Assembly (NCBI GenBank): GCA_903890345.1
Contig: CAITAV010000056.1
Coordinates: forward strand, 1-8,595
Source of the DNA: an uncultured Actinomycetes bacterium
GTDB taxonomy: Bacteria > Actinomycetota > Actinomycetes > Nanopelagicales > Nanopelagicaceae
Direction: 5' to 3'
Length of the DNA stretch: 8,595 nt
This document shows, piece after piece, positions 1-6,744 of this stretch (its first letter is position 1; each line of letters opens with the position of its first letter). Under the pieces are notes generated by a model. The model was not told where the DNA came from. It searched no databases and saw only the letters and a list, made by a program, of their open reading frames with translations. The position numbers and the translations under genes were made by a program.

Positions 1-1469
1 CGTGTCGAAATCTTCTCAAGAACTTCATAGGGAACTCGTGACCAATCCGCAGTCATGGCATCTTCACTAGAGACTGGGCGTAAAACGATTGGATGGCCAT
101 ATGTCCGACCATCTCCTTGCACGCCCACGCTTCGAACATCTGCTAACAAAATAACTGGGCACTGCCAAATATCTCTATCTAATCCTGCTGACTTTAACTC
201 TTCACGAGCAATCAGATCTGCAGCTCGCAATATTTCTAAACGGTCTCTGGTTACTTCTCCGATAATTCGAATGCCTAGACCAGGTCCAGGAAATGGTTGG
301 CGCCACACAATTTCTTCCGGTAAACCTAATTCAATGCCAACGTTTCGAACTTCATCTTTAAAGAGTGCGCGCAGGGGTTCGACCAAACTAAATTTAAGAT
401 CATCAGGTAATCCCCCAACATTGTGATGCGATTTAATATTTGCAGTCCCTGTGCCGCCACCGGATTCAACAACATCTGGATACAGAGTTCCCTGCACCAA
501 AAATTCGACTTCTCCGCCACTTGCAATATCGCGGGCGGCTTTTTCAAATGATCTAATAAATTCGCGGCCAATGATTTTTCGTTTTGTTTCAGGATCGCTC
601 ACGCCTTTGAGGGCATCAAGAAACTGATCTACAGCGTCCACAACAACAAGATTTACTCCAGTAGATGCAACAAAATCTCTTTGAACTTGTTCGGATTCGC
701 CACTTCGAAGCAATCCGTGATCTACGAAAACACACGTTAATTGATTGCCAACTGCTTTTTGAATTATTGCTGCAGCAACTGCTGAATCGACGCCGCCTGA
801 AAGTCCGCAAATAACTCTTTTGTCACCAATTTGTTTACGAGCTTTTTCAATTTCAGTCTGAGCAATATTTGCAGTTGTCCATGTTGTAGAACACTTGGCA
901 ATATTGACGAGCCAATTGGTAAGAATTGCTTGACCGTGTTCTGAGTGCAGAACTTCAGGATGAAATTGAACGCCAGATAGATGTCCATTTGAACTCTCAA
1001 ATGCTGCAATCGATGTGTCGCTCGTACTAGCTGTCACGCTAAATCCGCATGGTGCTTCGGTTACGGCGTCACCGTGTGACATCCATACTCGTTGCTCTGT
1101 TGGTAAGGATGCAAATACTTTTGATCCAGCGTTAACTTTTAACTGAGTGCGCCCGAATTCAGATTTACCTGTCTGGCTAACAACACCGCCAAGAGCTGCA
1201 GCCATCGCTTGGAAACCGTAACAAATACCGAATATTGGAATGTTTAGAGCAAAGATTGCAGCATCAATAGAAGGTGCATTTTCTGCATACACACTCGATG
1301 GCCCACCGGAGAGAATAATTGCTTCAGGGCTTTTGGCACTTACTTCAGCAGCCGTTATAGATGATGGAACTATCTCTGAATAAATATCTGCTTCACGGAC
1401 TCGGCGTGCGATGAGTTGCGCATATTGCGCACCAAAATCAACAACCAAAACTCCGTGAGGATTAGGCAC
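1..1469 (-). CDS. guaA: GMP synthase (glutamine-hydrolysing), 3' end cut by window edge
   Basis: This enzyme converts XMP to GMP in the cytoplasm, using ATP and ammonia released from glutamine. The reading frame is open from a GTG at 1467-1469 to the left edge, 489 codons, and I translated it through without finding a stop or frameshift. The N-terminal class I glutamine amidotransferase begins VLVVDFGAQYAQLIARRVRE. Its triad is visible as Cys83 (GICYGFQ), His170 and Glu172 (QFHPEV). The ATP-pyrophosphatase P-loop SGGVDS is at 224-229, followed by ESGGGTGTANIKSHHNVGG in the XMP-binding part. The last visible residues, SEDAMTADWSRVPYEVLEKI, belong to the dimerisation domain, so only about 25-30 residues are missing. 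The start is chosen because it sits just before the first conserved strand and overlaps the guaB3 stop by 8 bases, suggesting translational coupling. No strong Shine-Dalgarno is visible. Identification is very secure. Confidence 0.97.
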   Translation of the reverse strand, partial: MPNPHGVLVVDFGAQYAQLIARRVREADIYSEIVPSSITAAEVSAKSPEAIILSGGPSSVYAENAPSIDAAIFALNIPIFGICYGFQAMAAALGGVVSQTGKSEFGRTQLKVNAGSKVFASLPTEQRVWMSHGDAVTEAPCGFSVTASTSDTSIAAFESSNGHLSGVQFHPEVLHSEHGQAILTNWLVNIAKCSTTWTTANIAQTEIEKARKQIGDKRVICGLSGGVDSAVAAAIIQKAVGNQLTCVFVDHGLLRSGESEQVQRDFVASTGVNLVVVDAVDQFLDALKGVSDPETKRKIIGREFIRSFEKAARDIASGGEVEFLVQGTLYPDVVESGGGTGTANIKSHHNVGGLPDDLKFSLVEPLRALFKDEVRNVGIELGLPEEIVWRQPFPGPGLGIRIIGEVTRDRLEILRAADLIAREELKSAGLDRDIWQCPVILLADVRSVGVQGDGRTYGHPIVLRPVSSEDAMTADWSRVPYEVLEKIST

Positions 1470-2574
1470 GATGTATAAGTACTTCTACTCGCTGGAAAGA
1501 TTTAACGTCTGAATAACCAGTTGTTGCCATCGCGCGGCGTAGTGCACCAAATAAATTCATAGATCCATCTGCAGCATGTGAAGGTCCGAGCAAAATTTCT
1601 TGCAATGTTCCAGATGTTCCAACTGCAACTCTTTCACCGCGTGGAAGTTCTGGGTGATGTGCTTCTGATCCCCAGTGCCAACCAAGTCCTGGTGCCTCTG
1701 TGGCTTTTGCAAGTGGTGAGCCCATCATTACTGCATCCGCGCCACATGCAATTGCTTTAGCAATGTCGCCACTTCGTCCAACAGAACCATCTGCAATAAC
1801 GTGAACGTATCGTCCGCCTGATTCATCTAAATACTCACGACGTGCAGATGCAACTTCAGCAACTGCAGATGCCATAGGTACTTCAATACCTAAAACTTTT
1901 CGCGTTGTGTGCGCAGATCCGCCGCCAAATCCAACTAAAACGCCTGCTGCACCAGCGCGCATTAAGTGCAGCGCACCTGTTGCAGTTGCAACGCCACCGA
2001 CAATTACTGGAACATCTAATTCGTAAATAAACTTCTTTAGATTGAGTGCTTCGCTTTCATCAGCAACATGCTCGGCACTCACGGTAGTTCCGCGAATTAC
2101 GAATATATCCACACCGGCATCAATAACTGCTTTATGTAATTCAGCAGTGCGCGCTGGTGAAAGAGATGCAGCAACGGTAACGCCGGCATCTCTAATTGTT
2201 TTAATTCGTTCCTTAATCAACTCTGGTTTGATTGGTTCTAGATAAATTTCTTGCATGCGTTTGGTTGCATGCTTATCTGGCATAGACGCAATTTCACCAA
2301 GTGGAATACGAGGATCTTCATAGCGAGTCCACAAACCTTCAAGGTTGAGAACGCCTAAGCCGCCAAGATTTCCGATTGCGATTGCAGTATCGGGTGAAAC
2401 AACAGAATCCATTGGTGCAGCCATCATTGGTAAATCAAACTTGTACGCATCAATTTGCCATGATGTTGAAACTTCAAGTGGATCGCGTGTGCGACGACTA
2501 GGAACGATTGCAATATCGTCAAAGGAATAAGCCAGACGGGCTCTCTTGCCTGGAGCTATTTCAATATCGCTCAT
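1462..2574 (-). CDS. guaB3: GuaB3 family IMP dehydrogenase-like protein
   Basis: This is a 370-residue TIM-barrel protein of the IMPDH/GMP reductase superfamily, the GuaB3 type found beside guaB in actinobacteria. Visible motifs are SFDDIAIVPSRRTRDP (17-32), PMMAAPMDSVVSP (49-61), GGLGVLNLEG (71-80), the phosphate-binding stretch HVIADGSVGRSGD, ACGADAVMMGSPLA, and the C-terminal GSMNLFGALRRAMATTGYSD. There is no CBS domain, which is normal for the family. At the position of the IMPDH catalytic cysteine (GPGSICTTR in the neighbouring guaB) this protein reads GGGSAHTTR, so His222 (1909-1911) replaces Cys. From memory other actinobacterial GuaB3 proteins share this His, so the exact reaction is unsettled. 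Position in the guanine operon, 18 bp after guaB and overlapping guaA, supports a purine role. The ATG is preceded by AAAGGA at suitable spacing. Confidence 0.93.
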   Translation of the reverse strand: MSDIEIAPGKRARLAYSFDDIAIVPSRRTRDPLEVSTSWQIDAYKFDLPMMAAPMDSVVSPDTAIAIGNLGGLGVLNLEGLWTRYEDPRIPLGEIASMPDKHATKRMQEIYLEPIKPELIKERIKTIRDAGVTVAASLSPARTAELHKAVIDAGVDIFVIRGTTVSAEHVADESEALNLKKFIYELDVPVIVGGVATATGALHLMRAGAAGVLVGFGGGSAHTTRKVLGIEVPMASAVAEVASARREYLDESGGRYVHVIADGSVGRSGDIAKAIACGADAVMMGSPLAKATEAPGLGWHWGSEAHHPELPRGERVAVGTSGTLQEILLGPSHAADGSMNLFGALRRAMATTGYSDVKSFQRVEVLIHRA

Positions 2575-2592
2575 GATTGTCCTTTCGGTTCC

Positions 2593-3708
2593 TTAGTTCT
2601 TCTGCGAATAATTAGGGGCATCTGCAACGTGGAAAACATCGTGCGGATGGCTCTCTTGTAAGCCGGCTGCAGTAATTTGAATGAGTCGACCTTCACGTCG
2701 AAGTGTTTCAATATCTGCAGCTCCTGCATATCCCATACCAGAGCGCAATCCACCAACTAGTTGGTGCACAACATCTGCAGCCGATCCGCTGTAAGAAACT
2801 TTTCCTTCGATGCCTTCTGGAACTAATTTATCTTCTGAAAGTACGTCATCCTGCATGTAGCGATCCTTTGAATATGATTTTTTATCTCCGCGAGATTGCA
2901 TTGCGCCAAGTGAACCCATTCCGCGATATGACTTGTATTTACGTCCGTCAATTTCAATAAGTTCTCCAGGAGATTCATCGCATCCTGCGAGTAATGAACC
3001 AAGCATTACTGAGTGTGCACCAGCAACAATTGCTTTGACAATGTCTCCCGAATATTGCAATCCACCATCTGCAATAAGTGGAATGCCGGCTTTTGCACAC
3101 GCCTTACTTGCTTCCATAATTGCTGTAATTTGTGGAACACCAACTCCTGCAACAACTCGAGTGGTGCAAATCGAACCCGGTCCAACTCCAACTTTTACAG
3201 CATCGGCGCCAGCATTAATAAGTGCTTGTGCGCCTGCACGTGTTGCAACGTTTCCGCCAATTACTTGAGTGGTCGGAGAGAATTTCTTTATACGAGTGAT
3301 CGCATCTAAAACCGCGCGATGATGACCATGTGCTGTGTCAACGACTACAACATCTACTCCTGCTTCGATTAAAGCTTGTGCGCGATTAAAGCCATCATCG
3401 CCAACACCAACTGCAGCGCCAGCAAGGCCTACATTTTTCACTAACTTAACGTGAGTGACTTGTTCTTCAATTGGTAAATTTCTATGAATGATTCCGATTC
3501 CGCCAGCCTTTGCCATTGCAATTGCCATTGCAGATTCAGTAACGGTATCCATTGCAGATGAAACTAAAGGAACGGAGAGGGAAATCGTGCGTGTGAGCCA
3601 CGTGCCCGTATTTACTTCACTTGGAACAACTTCAGAGGCATCTGGCAGAAGTAAAACATCGTCATAAGTTAGGCCGAGCATTGCGATTTTTTCTGTATCG
3701 CTACTCAT
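2593..3708 (-). CDS. guaB: IMP dehydrogenase lacking the CBS (Bateman) domain
   Basis: The protein oxidises IMP to XMP with NAD+, the committed step toward GMP. At 371 residues it is about 120 shorter than the usual 490-500. The catalytic core is intact: LTYDDVLLLP near the N-terminus, SAMDTVTE (51-58), the Cys loop GPGSICTTR with Cys181 (3166-3168), IADGGLQYSGD (212-222), the active-site flap KSYRGMGSLGAM with downstream KDRY (281-284), KLVPEGIEG, GGLRSGMGYAG and ESHPHDV. The barrel runs from HVKLVKN (to 92) straight into VGLAGAAVGVG (93-103), exactly where the paired CBS domains are normally inserted, with no frame disruption. A very strong Shine-Dalgarno, AAGGAGGG, lies upstream of the ATG. 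It begins 55 bp after the MerR gene and is 18 bp from guaB3. Loss of the CBS pair should remove the usual allosteric nucleotide control; that consequence is inferred. Confidence 0.97.
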   Translation of the reverse strand: MSSDTEKIAMLGLTYDDVLLLPDASEVVPSEVNTGTWLTRTISLSVPLVSSAMDTVTESAMAIAMAKAGGIGIIHRNLPIEEQVTHVKLVKNVGLAGAAVGVGDDGFNRAQALIEAGVDVVVVDTAHGHHRAVLDAITRIKKFSPTTQVIGGNVATRAGAQALINAGADAVKVGVGPGSICTTRVVAGVGVPQITAIMEASKACAKAGIPLIADGGLQYSGDIVKAIVAGAHSVMLGSLLAGCDESPGELIEIDGRKYKSYRGMGSLGAMQSRGDKKSYSKDRYMQDDVLSEDKLVPEGIEGKVSYSGSAADVVHQLVGGLRSGMGYAGAADIETLRREGRLIQITAAGLQESHPHDVFHVADAPNYSQKN

Positions 3709-3763
3709 CGCTGCCCTCCTTCACTTGAGCCACTGTGTAAGAAGGTCAGAGTCTATCGGTGCT

Positions 3764-4675
3764 TTAAGCCCCTACTGCCCGCGTGATTTCCTCGCATGCA
3801 AAGTTCAAATCGGGGGTTTTCATGATTTCTGCGCAATCGCTTTCGCTCCAACCGGGACCACCCAAAAGAATTCGTGGTGCTGGTCGAACGGCGGGTAGAT
3901 CTCTGAAATAAGTTGGGTCAGCATTTTCAATTAATTGCGCCCATAAGAAAATTGCTGGTGGCGCAAATTTTTCGACCATTGCTTCAAGGGCTGCAAAGGG
4001 CGTTCTGGCCCCGAGGAAATGGCACTCAATATTTCGTTCTGCAAGGGCTGCCGCTAACGCGTGGATTGCCAGTGAGTGCATCTCTTCTCCGACGGATGCA
4101 ACCAAGACCGGGCGTGGATTAATTGGTTTTTTAATCATTGATGCACGTTCGCGTAAAACAGTTTTAAGAATCTCAGAGAAGAAATGCTCGATTTCAATTC
4201 CTTCTCCAGTTGTTTCCCACATTTTTCCTAGCGAAATAAGGACAGGAACAATTACTTCCTGCCATGAGCGAATAACACCGTTTTTATCAATGTCATTGCG
4301 CAGTACACGTTCGATAAAATTCTTATCAAGAGCCAGTGCCGCACTATGCAAAACTTCGATTACTTCTTTTCGATCAGAAAAACCATCAACCATTTTTTCT
4401 ACTGTGATAACACTTCGATCAGATAACGCTTTTGCGGCAGCTTCTGCTGGAGGCATCCCTGCAATTATTAAACGACGCATCATTGTTAATTTTGCTAAAT
4501 CCTCAGGGCAATACCGGCGGTGCGAACCGCTTGCATGATCTGTTGGGCCAAGGCCATAACGTCTAGCCCAGGTACGAAGAGTCGCAGGGGCAACGCCAAG
4601 GCGTCTTGCCACTGCTGCAACGGTTAGAAGCTCTTCCACAGGCTTATCGTGGCGTGATGAGAGGCAACTCACCAC
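3764..4675 (-). CDS. MerR-family regulator with CarH/LitR-like cobalamin-binding domain
   Basis: This is a 303-residue transcription factor in three parts. Residues about 16-80 form a MerR winged helix-turn-helix (TVAAVARRLGVAPATLRTWA, then RYGLGPTDHASGSHRRY). Residues about 90-185 are helical and carry W153...E163-H164, matching the W-x9-EH signature of the CarH-type B12 cap. Residues about 188-300 look like the Rossmann cobalamin-binding fold: VLVASVGEEMH with His200 in E-x-H-x-x-A (the usual motif ends in Gly), FLGARTPFAALEA, and LLGGPGW (271-277). His164 to His200 spacing is close to that recalled for Thermus CarH (142 to 177). The start is GTG at 4673-4675, followed at once by a second GTG, with AAAGGGG 8 bases upstream. 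It diverges from whiB and precedes guaB by 55 bp with no terminator, so co-transcription is possible. The family is secure; cofactor and signal are unproven. Confidence 0.88.
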   Translation of the reverse strand: MVSCLSSRHDKPVEELLTVAAVARRLGVAPATLRTWARRYGLGPTDHASGSHRRYCPEDLAKLTMMRRLIIAGMPPAEAAAKALSDRSVITVEKMVDGFSDRKEVIEVLHSAALALDKNFIERVLRNDIDKNGVIRSWQEVIVPVLISLGKMWETTGEGIEIEHFFSEILKTVLRERASMIKKPINPRPVLVASVGEEMHSLAIHALAAALAERNIECHFLGARTPFAALEAMVEKFAPPAIFLWAQLIENADPTYFRDLPAVRPAPRILLGGPGWSESDCAEIMKTPDLNFACEEITRAVGA

Positions 4676-4714
4676 TTGGAAAGCCCCTTTCAGGCGATTA
4701 TTACGAGCCGATAC

Positions 4715-4750
4715 TTGAACAACCTATGCAACGGTTGTACCGTGCTCGTA
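4715..4750 (+). promoter_or_regulatory. Candidate whiB promoter giving a leaderless transcript
   Basis: TTGAAC (4715-4720) and TACCGT (4738-4743) are separated by 17 bases and resemble -35 and -10 boxes (the -10 fits TAnnnT). A start seven bases after the -10 end would fall on 4750, the A of the preferred whiB ATG. That ATG has no Shine-Dalgarno, which agrees with leaderless translation, common in actinobacteria. The boxes are only moderate matches to consensus. Confidence 0.4.
4717..4740. promoter_or_regulatory. Inverted repeat, candidate operator between merR and whiB
   Basis: The arms are GAACAACC (4717-4724) and GGTTGTAC (4733-4740), separated by 8 bases. Seven of the eight arm pairs are complementary. 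The repeat lies in the short divergent gap and spans the spacer of the proposed whiB promoter, a typical place for MerR-family binding. Its size and symmetry suit a dimeric regulator. That the adjacent MerR protein binds here is inference, and a chance palindrome of this size is possible. Confidence 0.42.
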
Positions 4751-5052
4751 TGGCTGAAATTTCACGTTTACCCCAACCGATCGCAGATCATTGGGAGTGG
4801 CAATACGAGGGTTCGTGCCGCACTATGCCATCTGAAATGTTCTTCCATCCAGATGGAGAGCGTGGCCCACGTCGTCGTAATCGTGAAAATGCAGCAAAAG
4901 CTATTTGTGCAAGTTGCCCAGTAATTCAGCAATGCCGCACACATGCACTCGCAGTGCAGGAACCGTACGGAATTTGGGGCGGCCTTTCTGAAGATGATCG
5001 CCTAGCAATTATCGGAAAAGAAATTACTAAAGAAGTTTCTCACGCTTCATAA
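4750..5052 (+). CDS. WhiB-family iron-sulfur regulator, WhiB3-like
   Basis: A 100-residue Wbl protein, a redox/nitric-oxide responsive [4Fe-4S] transcription regulator that normally works with the principal sigma factor. The four cluster cysteines are Cys23, Cys53, Cys56 and Cys62 (C-x29-C-x2-C-x5-C), followed by the turn motif GIWGG at 74-78. The segments MFFHPDGERG and CPVIQQCRTHAL and EPYGIWGGLSE closely resemble M. tuberculosis WhiB3 (102 residues), as does its place between groEL1 and the gua genes. The start at 4750 is chosen because it gives the family length and an N-terminus (LPQPIADHWEW) that parallels WhiB3. ATG 4726 is possible, while ATG 4606 would overlap the regulator gene. The tail (KEITKEVSHAS) lacks the arginine-rich DNA-contacting end typical of WhiB3. 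Transcription ends at the hairpin 12 bp downstream. Confidence 0.93.
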   Translation: MAEISRLPQPIADHWEWQYEGSCRTMPSEMFFHPDGERGPRRRNRENAAKAICASCPVIQQCRTHALAVQEPYGIWGGLSEDDRLAIIGKEITKEVSHAS

Positions 5053-5063
5053 TCAGACTTAAT

Positions 5064-5099
5064 AAAAAAACCCCTTCGCGTTATGCGAAGGGGTTTTTT
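5064..5099. terminator. Bidirectional intrinsic terminator shared by whiB and groEL
   Basis: The perfect 9-bp stem CCCCTTCGC (5071-5079) / GCGAAGGGG (5085-5093) encloses the 5-base loop GTTAT. It is flanked by seven A (5064-5070) on the left and six T (5094-5099) on the right, so both strands give a hairpin followed by a U-tract. It lies in the 57-bp gap between the convergent stop codons of whiB and groEL. Confidence 0.95.
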
Positions 5100-5109
5100 A
5101 TATTCTTAA

Positions 5110-6744
5110 TTAGTGTGAATGTCCACCTGGACCGTGTGAATGGCCTTGACCGCCAGCATCTGGTGCTTGATCTGCTGGACGTTCGTAGACAATCGCTTCT
5201 GTCGTAATAAACATTGCAGCAATTGATGCAGCGTTTGCAAGAGCAGAACGAGTTACTTTAACTGGATCGATGACGCCATCTTTTGCAAGATCGCCATAGA
5301 CATCAGTTGCAGCATTAAATCCTTCGTGTGCTTTCATTGCGCGAACCTTTGCTACAACTACGTAGCCTTCAAGTCCCGCATTTTCTGCGATCCAGCGAAG
5401 TGGTTCATCGCATGCTTTGCGAACAAGGCGCACGCCAACTGCTTTATCGCCAGTGAATCCGAGATCGCCTTCGAGTGAATCGGCTGCGTGCACAAGTGCA
5501 GCGCCTCCTCCGATAACAATTCCTTCTTCAACTGCTGCGCGGGTAGCTGAAATAGCATCTTCAAGACGGTGCTTTTTCTCCTTGAGTTCTACTTCAGTGT
5601 GTGCGCCAACCTTGATTACGCAGACTCCGCCAGCGAGTTTTGCAACGCGCTCTTGAAGCTTGCCTCGATCCCATTCGGAATCTGTGGTGGCTAATTCATT
5701 ACGGATTTCTTGTACTCGAGCTGCAACAAGTTTCTTATCTCCAGCGCCATCCACGATTGTGGTTGCATCCTTTGAAATTACTATGCGACGAGCCTTACCG
5801 AGTGATTCGATTCCGATTTGGTCTAGCTTCATTCCAACTTCTGCGGAGATAACTGTTCCACCAGTCAGAATTGCAATGTCTTCAAGCATCGCTTTACGAC
5901 GATCTCCAAAGCCAGGTGCTTTCACTGCAGCAGATGCGAAAACTCCACGCATGCGGTTTACGACGAGAGTGGAAAGTGCTTCTCCTTCAACGTCTTCAGC
6001 AATGATTAACAATGGCTTTGATGCCTGTGCAATTTTTTCAAGAATCGGAAGCAAATCTGCGAGCGCTGAAATTTTATTTCCAACGATCAACACATAAGCA
6101 TCTTCTAGAACTGCTTCCATGCGATCTTGATCTGTTACAAAGTATGGAGAGATATAACCCTTATCGAATTGCATACCTTCTGTGAATTCGAGTTCGAGTG
6201 CTGTAGTTGATGCTTCTTCAACTGTAATCACGCCATCTTTGCCGACCTTATCCATCGCTTCTGCGATGAGGTCTCCGATGCTGCGATCTTGTGCTGAAAT
6301 AGTTGCAACATCTGCAATCTGTGCCTTGTCGTTGACGACTGTCGCGTTAGCGCGAAGGCGCTCGGAAACTGCAGCAACTGCTGCTTCGATACCGAGTTTA
6401 AGATCCATAGGTTGCGCGCCAGCTGCAAGGTTACGTAGACCTTCTTTAACCATTGCCTGAGCAAGAACTGTTGCAGTTGTTGTTCCATCACCAGCGACAT
6501 CGTTGGTCTTGGTAGCAACTTCTTTAACGAGTTGTGCGCCCATGTTTTCTGCAGGATCAGATAATTCAATTTCTTTGGCGATTGTTACGCCATCATTTGT
6601 AATTGTTGGAGCGCCGTAGGCCTTAGAGATAACAACGTTGCGACCCTTAGGCCCCAGAGTTACCTTGACGGTGTCAGCAAGAATGTTGACGCCACGTTCC
6701 ATCGCACGACGAGCATGCTCGTCGAAATCTAGAATCTTTCCCAT
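5110..6744 (-). CDS. groEL: 60-kDa chaperonin GroEL, GroEL1 type with histidine-rich tail
   Basis: This is an ATP-driven cytosolic folding chaperone that forms the barrel closed by GroES. The 544-residue protein has full family length. ATP-site residues are present: TLGPKGRNV (29-37), Asp51 in TNDGVT, GDGTTTATVL (85-94) with Asp86, Asp396 in LEDAISATRAAVEEG, and GGGAAL (412-417). Instead of the usual Gly-Gly-Met tail it ends GGQGHSHGPGGHSH, with four histidines at 535, 537, 542 and 544. A His-rich tail is the hallmark of the groES-linked GroEL1 copy in mycobacteria and streptomycetes. The ATG follows the groES stop directly (TAAATG), with a purine-rich GAGAAG inside the end of groES. It should share the groES promoter and CIRCE control. 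Whether a second groEL exists cannot be seen here. Confidence 0.98.
   Translation of the reverse strand: MGKILDFDEHARRAMERGVNILADTVKVTLGPKGRNVVISKAYGAPTITNDGVTIAKEIELSDPAENMGAQLVKEVATKTNDVAGDGTTTATVLAQAMVKEGLRNLAAGAQPMDLKLGIEAAVAAVSERLRANATVVNDKAQIADVATISAQDRSIGDLIAEAMDKVGKDGVITVEEASTTALELEFTEGMQFDKGYISPYFVTDQDRMEAVLEDAYVLIVGNKISALADLLPILEKIAQASKPLLIIAEDVEGEALSTLVVNRMRGVFASAAVKAPGFGDRRKAMLEDIAILTGGTVISAEVGMKLDQIGIESLGKARRIVISKDATTIVDGAGDKKLVAARVQEIRNELATTDSEWDRGKLQERVAKLAGGVCVIKVGAHTEVELKEKKHRLEDAISATRAAVEEGIVIGGGAALVHAADSLEGDLGFTGDKAVGVRLVRKACDEPLRWIAENAGLEGYVVVAKVRAMKAHEGFNAATDVYGDLAKDGVIDPVKVTRSALANAASIAAMFITTEAIVYERPADQAPDAGGQGHSHGPGGHSH

Noticed and set aside
55..426. Plus-strand open frame of 123 codons
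   Set aside because: It lies wholly inside guaA on the opposite strand, is rich in Ser/Arg/Pro as expected for a shadow frame, and has no recognisable domain.
2593..3708. guaB as a frameshifted or truncated pseudogene because of its short length
   Set aside because: The missing part is exactly the internal CBS insertion; both flanks are in frame and all catalytic motifs are present.
3709..3763. Separate guaB promoter or riboswitch in the 55-bp gap
   Set aside because: Only a TAGACT without a matching -35 and a strong Shine-Dalgarno are visible; the gap is too short for a purine riboswitch and shows no hairpin terminator.
4606..4749. Longer whiB start at ATG 4606 (148 residues)
   Set aside because: The extension overlaps the start of the MerR gene on the other strand, contains the promoter-like boxes and palindrome, and exceeds the usual Wbl length; homology starts only after 4750.
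5660..6097. Plus-strand open frame of 145 codons
   Set aside because: It is antisense to the conserved middle of groEL, with shadow-like composition and no ribosome-binding site.
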